Shown here piece by piece: positions 7,120 to 10,220 of a DNA stretch of 10,220 bases (its first letter is position 1; each line of letters starts with the position of its first letter). The notes beneath the pieces are model-generated. The model searched no databases, was not told the origin of the DNA, and saw only the letters and a list, made by a program, of their open reading frames with translations. Position numbers and translations under genes: made by a program. Origin of the DNA: Scenedesmus sp. ARA3 (Eukaryota > Chlorophyta > Chlorophyceae > Sphaeropleales > Scenedesmaceae); assembly GCA_004335835.1 (NCBI GenBank), contig RWJK01000872.1, positions 1 through 10,220 on the forward strand, read 5' to 3'.

Positions 7120-8242
7120 ATCAGCAGCCGCAGCATGAGGGCGGCCTTTACTTGCGCTTACCAGTGGCTGGTGCAAGCACCCGGCTCACTCGCTGCTGCT
7201 TGGTGTGTGACACCCGTCGGGCCATACAAGCAGGTAGACAACATGCCGTGCACGTGATCAGCCAGGCGTACTCCGGAATGGATCCACCCAGAGCAGTCCA
7301 CGGCTTTAGCAGCGTACCTGCAGCGAGTGTACAGCGAGCGCGCGCCGTGCCGCAGCCGCCCTGTGAGTGCCAGCCGCCGCCTGCGCAGTGATGGTGTGGC
7401 TGACGCCGCTGCTGCTGGTGGAGGTGCAGCAGCAGCGCGAGAGTCGCCAGCGGTGGACCTTTGGCATGGCAGGCACAGGGATGCCTTTGGACGCCTGGCA
7501 CCTTGCCACAAGAGGGCCGCTTCAGCAATGCATATGAAACTACATTTTATATCGCATGTGAAACTCGGCCTGCCTCAATAGCGCTTTACTCAGTGCCATA
7601 TCCTGACTGCAGCAGTTGCAAACTTCGCGAACATCCTGTGCCACCCCACACTTGTTACTCAAGCCCATGGGCTAGCTGCCCAGCAATAACAGCCTATGCG
7701 GCTGGTACTGCAGCAACAGCGACACCTGGAAAGGTCTGTCTGCAATCAGCAGTGCCGCTGCAGTGCCTGAAACTTCCACCACCCTTCTGACAGCCGGAGC
7801 CACCGCGCCTGCCACACTTGCACGCATATGCTCGGCTCTCCGACCGCTCTCACGTTCCATGCCCTTGCTGGGCAGCATGCCAGCAACCTGCTGGCATGCC
7901 AGCAGCCTGCTGACCGTGCGACCGTCTCAAAAATGAGCTGCAGGTGGCCTGACTTCACCTTACGAGGTGCTGCTGCTGTCGCAGCAAGTTGCTGCGCCAG
8001 TTCGCTGCAGGTGCAGCCTCAAAATATTCTGTCTGCTATCATTCTGCTTCATGCTGGTTGCTTTAAAAGGTCTCTACCATGTGATCATCCACGCCAAGGC
8101 ACTGTTTCAAGATATTTGCCAAAGTAAAAGGCTTTTCTTTGGTACCTTTACCCAATCGCCCCATGTCTTAGCTGCACACGCACGCTGCCTGCTCCTGCTT
8201 GTTATGCTGCTGGACCTGCTGCGCATATGGCAACGCAGGGTC
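7119..8242 (+). pseudogene. Scattered coding-like fragments, possible decayed or many-exon gene
   Basis: Several plus-strand pieces look protein-like but lie in different frames: TPEWIHPEQSTALAAYLQRV (about 7268-7327), then YSERAPCRSRP; RQRWTFGMAGTGMPLDAWHL (about 7450-7510); ANFANILCHPTLVTQAHGL (about 7619-7675); TSTTLLTAGATAPATLARI (about 7775-7830); and SPYEVLLLSQQVAAPVR (about 7956-8006). GTGAGT occurs at 7361, at the end of the first piece. The gaps are too short or lack matched splice phases, so I could not build one frame. No family was recognised. It may be a pseudogene, a real gene with small introns, or chance. Confidence 0.22.
7875..7899. repeat. Perfect 11-bp inverted repeat, 3-base loop
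   Basis: GCATGCCAGCA, ACC, TGCTGGCATGC, followed directly by a CAGCAGCCTGCTG partial copy. It could form a stable hairpin. No role can be assigned. Confidence 0.8.
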
Positions 8243-8848
8243 TTAGTCTAGCAGCTGCCAGCCCAGCTCCAGCCACACAATGTCCTCTTCCTGCTGCTCG
8301 TCAGCAACCATCATCAGCTGCGACAGGGCCTGGTCCACCTGTCCCTGCAGCTCTGGCTTGCTGAGCGGGCAAGTGTGGTCTAGACGCTGCTCTTCTGTCC
8401 ACTGGTTGAACAGCTTAGCGGCAAGCAGCGCCTGCTCCCGCAGATGAGTTTCTGTGACTCGCAGCGCTTGCTCTACCTCCTGAAACACTTGCACTCCAGG
8501 AAACAAGATCTGATGCTGACTGGAGCTCTGGCGCAACTGTATCACTGGTCCAAGCAGCTGCTTGTGCATTGGTTCGATGCCAGCTGCCAGCTGCACTCGC
8601 GCCTCCAAGCTCAGGCGTGCATTTAGGCAGCTGAGATCCCTGCCTGCAGCAAGCGGCTGCTTAACACAGTAGTTGTACTCTAGCTGCTGCAGGGAGTAAC
8701 CCAGGTCAGTCAGGCTGCTGTTCAGCAGTGAAGCCGACTCCAGCAGCTTCTCAGGGTGCAGCTTGGCTGGCTCATACATGCTAATCAAGACACGGCCCAG
8801 ATTGAAGCAGCGCTGCCTGTGGAAAATGAACTCAGCCAGGCCCACGAG
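8243..8848 (-). CDS. Main exon of the unrecognised minus-strand gene
   Basis: This 202-codon block (stop included) is the part I trust most. It is long, has even amino-acid use without homopeptides, and contains regular Leu spacing. The frame stays open further upstream to 8977, adding KAAVPQYCCPNCQGFPAG with a CPNC pair, before TAG at 8978-8980. The exon may therefore begin earlier, at the acceptor CCACAG ending at 8953, which is also phase 0. Confidence 0.6.
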   Translation of the reverse strand, partial: LVGLAEFIFHRQRCFNLGRVLISMYEPAKLHPEKLLESASLLNSSLTDLGYSLQQLEYNYCVKQPLAAGRDLSCLNARLSLEARVQLAAGIEPMHKQLLGPVIQLRQSSSQHQILFPGVQVFQEVEQALRVTETHLREQALLAAKLFNQWTEEQRLDHTCPLSKPELQGQVDQALSQLMMVADEQQEEDIVWLELGWQLLD

Positions 8849-9314
8849 CTGCAAACATGGCAATAGTAGTGCAGACGGAGTTTGGTCAGATGGTTGGTGC
8901 TTGCTGTTGGCTATGCCTGCAGGGAAGCCCTGGCAGTTGGGACAGCAGTACTGTGGCACAGCTGCTTTGCACCATGGCTAACTGCTGGCACGGCACAGCA
9001 GAGGTTGCGTGACATTGACAAACAAAGCAACTTGCTTCTGTACCGTTTCATTGCTTAGGTTTGATGGGCTCACATCCACAGTTGGCAGCCTGACGAGCTG
9101 AGCTGGTACAGTACTTCTGCTGCTGTACAGTGACACCAGCACGCACCCATACCCCCGGAGCCTGCGAGCTGTCTTGATGGTAGTCAACATCACTTTGCGA
9201 TGTACTCCTGAAGTCTAGCTTCTCTGCTGCCGCCCTGTTTGCTTTCCCGCCTGGGACAGAGGCGCTGTTCGGTCGAGGCCGACAGTGTGCAGTAGCATCC
9301 GTTAACCGCTCCAT
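8243..9314 (-). CDS. Unrecognised helical protein, two exons (proposed)
   Basis: Proposed exons are 9314-9147 and 8848-8243 on the minus strand, giving 257 residues. The ATG at 9314 has an in-frame TGA 15 bases upstream. Exon 1 (56 codons) encodes a polar, probably disordered start (MERLTDATAHCRPRP to SSQAPGVW) and ends at a GTGCGT donor, phase 0. Exon 2 begins after ATGTTTGCAG, also phase 0, and encodes LVGLAEFIFHRQRCFNLGRV, then a long Leu/Gln/Glu-rich helical region (KLLESASLLNSSLTDLGYSL; REQALLAAKLFNQWTEEQRL) ending LGWQLLD and TAA. I do not recognise the family; coiled-coil or all-helical folding is inferred from composition. No TGTAA motif was seen downstream on this strand, which weakens the 3' end. 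It converges on the F-box gene but shares nothing visible with it. Confidence 0.5.
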
Positions 9315-10220
9315 TAAAGCAGTGTTTCAAATCGTTTGGTGCTATGTGTACATTCCTTCTAATTGTGCACAGTACGAAACTACAGGCGAGTTTACTTTGG
9401 TAGATGCCTACTGTGGCACCTGCTGTGCAAGGCATTCACGCAACAGCGTGCGGTGAACGATTTGATTGTTGTTTAGCCGATATATGGCTGCTCTGGCGGT
9501 TGTGATGGAGCTTCCGCATCTGTCGTGGCATATGCATGTGACGGATGCTACAGTGGTCGTGTAACACACAAGTCGTGGCCACAACAGGATCAGATCCAAG
9601 AGTGTCATCTGAGGAAAGCACTGCCTGATCACAGCAAGATGGCTCCCAACAAGATGTCTGAGTGTAGCGGCTGTGTGGCTGCAAGCATGCTGCCATGCCA
9701 TGCGTGTGCATGCCCGCGCACACTTTGTAGGCAGCCAGTGGTGTGCATGCTAGGTGCATATGGCGCAGTTGCGCCACTGCAACGGCCAGGCACTGCGAGG
9801 AGCAAATAGCCCAGCTGCCAGGAAGCAGGCCTAAGCACTGCAGCTGTGTTGTTGGCAAAACAGCACCTCGCCTTGCCGCCTGTGCCCAATCGCCATATGC
9901 ATGCACACCCACCGAGGCAGCATCATGATGTCTTGCTTACACCTACTTTGCAACCACTGCAGGACATACAGGCAGACCATTGCCACTCGGACGAATCCAT
10001 CAAACACCAAACAGTCACATGTGGGTCCAACATTCACACCGACATGGTCAACTGGCAACTGCCAGAGCCAGAACGTGTGTTGATTTGAGTATCAAACATC
10101 AGCTATGTGCTGTTGCACTGTCATTACTTGCTGGATCAGTTGAACAGGGACACCCCCCACCCTACAGACGCCAGGCTGTGATTATCCAGTGAAAAGTCAG
10201 TGGGACGGTGGGATAATCGC
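9315..10220. other. No supported gene
   Basis: Open frames on both strands are short, mutually overlapping and rich in Cys, His and Met from TGCATG-type sequence, without a recognisable domain. TGCATG words cluster at about 9680-9760. The left edge would hold the promoter of the minus-strand gene, but no clear TATA box stands out. An 8-base inverted repeat, GATTATCC at 10180-10187 and GGATAATC at 10211-10218, lies at the end. Confidence 0.5.

Noticed and set aside
6691..7176. Minus-strand poly-Ala frame of 161 codons
   Set aside because: Begins at TTG, owes its length to the CTG tract, and the rest looks like random Arg/His/Cys-rich translation.
6925..7257. Plus-strand frame with a long poly-Cys run
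   Set aside because: A run of more than 20 Cys from the CTG tract is implausible and nothing downstream in that frame looks like a protein.
8243..8977. SMYD/SET methyltransferase C-terminus suggested by CCPNC
   Set aside because: No SET-domain motifs are present and the helical region did not match what I know of that family.
9436..9912. 158-codon minus-strand frame
   Set aside because: No domain, composition typical of TGCATG-rich non-coding DNA, no supported start or splice context.

Overview
The window looks like nuclear DNA of a green alga, probably a chlorophycean and possibly of the Scenedesmaceae/Sphaeropleales type; the order is a guess. The signs are GTGAGT, GTGCGT and GTAAG splice donors joining short exons, introns rich in TG and TGC, a TGTAA polyadenylation motif, many CAG/CTG tracts encoding poly-Ala or poly-Gln, and degenerate TTTAGGG/TTTTAGGG-like repeats. 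No bacterial, organellar or viral gene was recognised, and there is no defence system, CRISPR array or operon.

Layout. Bases 1-1333 hold no gene I can support and presumably include the 5' flank and leader of the first gene. From 1334 to 5605 on the plus strand lies a six-exon gene for an F-box-like, leucine-rich-repeat protein. I assembled it by matching splice phases (1334-1838, 2129-2298, 2811-3332, 3607-3722, 4518-4990, 5532-5605), which gives one 619-residue reading frame. A TGTAA motif follows 61 bases after the stop. Two of its introns contain internal duplications that copy splice sites: a diverged 213-bp duplication around the exon 2 donor, and a near-perfect 122-bp tandem array of about 2.5 units around the exon 5 acceptor.

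Bases 5672-6900 are non-coding as far as I can see. They include a GA-rich microsatellite, a small head-to-head block of telomere-like repeat, a 9-bp perfect palindrome and a degenerate tRNA-like T-arm. Bases 6900-8030 carry a long interrupted CTG tract and several coding-looking fragments in different frames. I could not join these into a gene; they may be a decayed or highly split gene.

On the minus strand, 9314 down to 8243 fits a two-exon gene for an unrecognised, mostly helical protein of about 257 residues. It converges with the F-box gene. Bases 9315-10220 hold nothing I can support. The two gene models show no functional link: one looks like a substrate-adaptor of the F-box/LRR kind, the other is of unknown function. 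The most interesting material is the splice-site-duplicating tandem repeats and the telomere-like inverted block.
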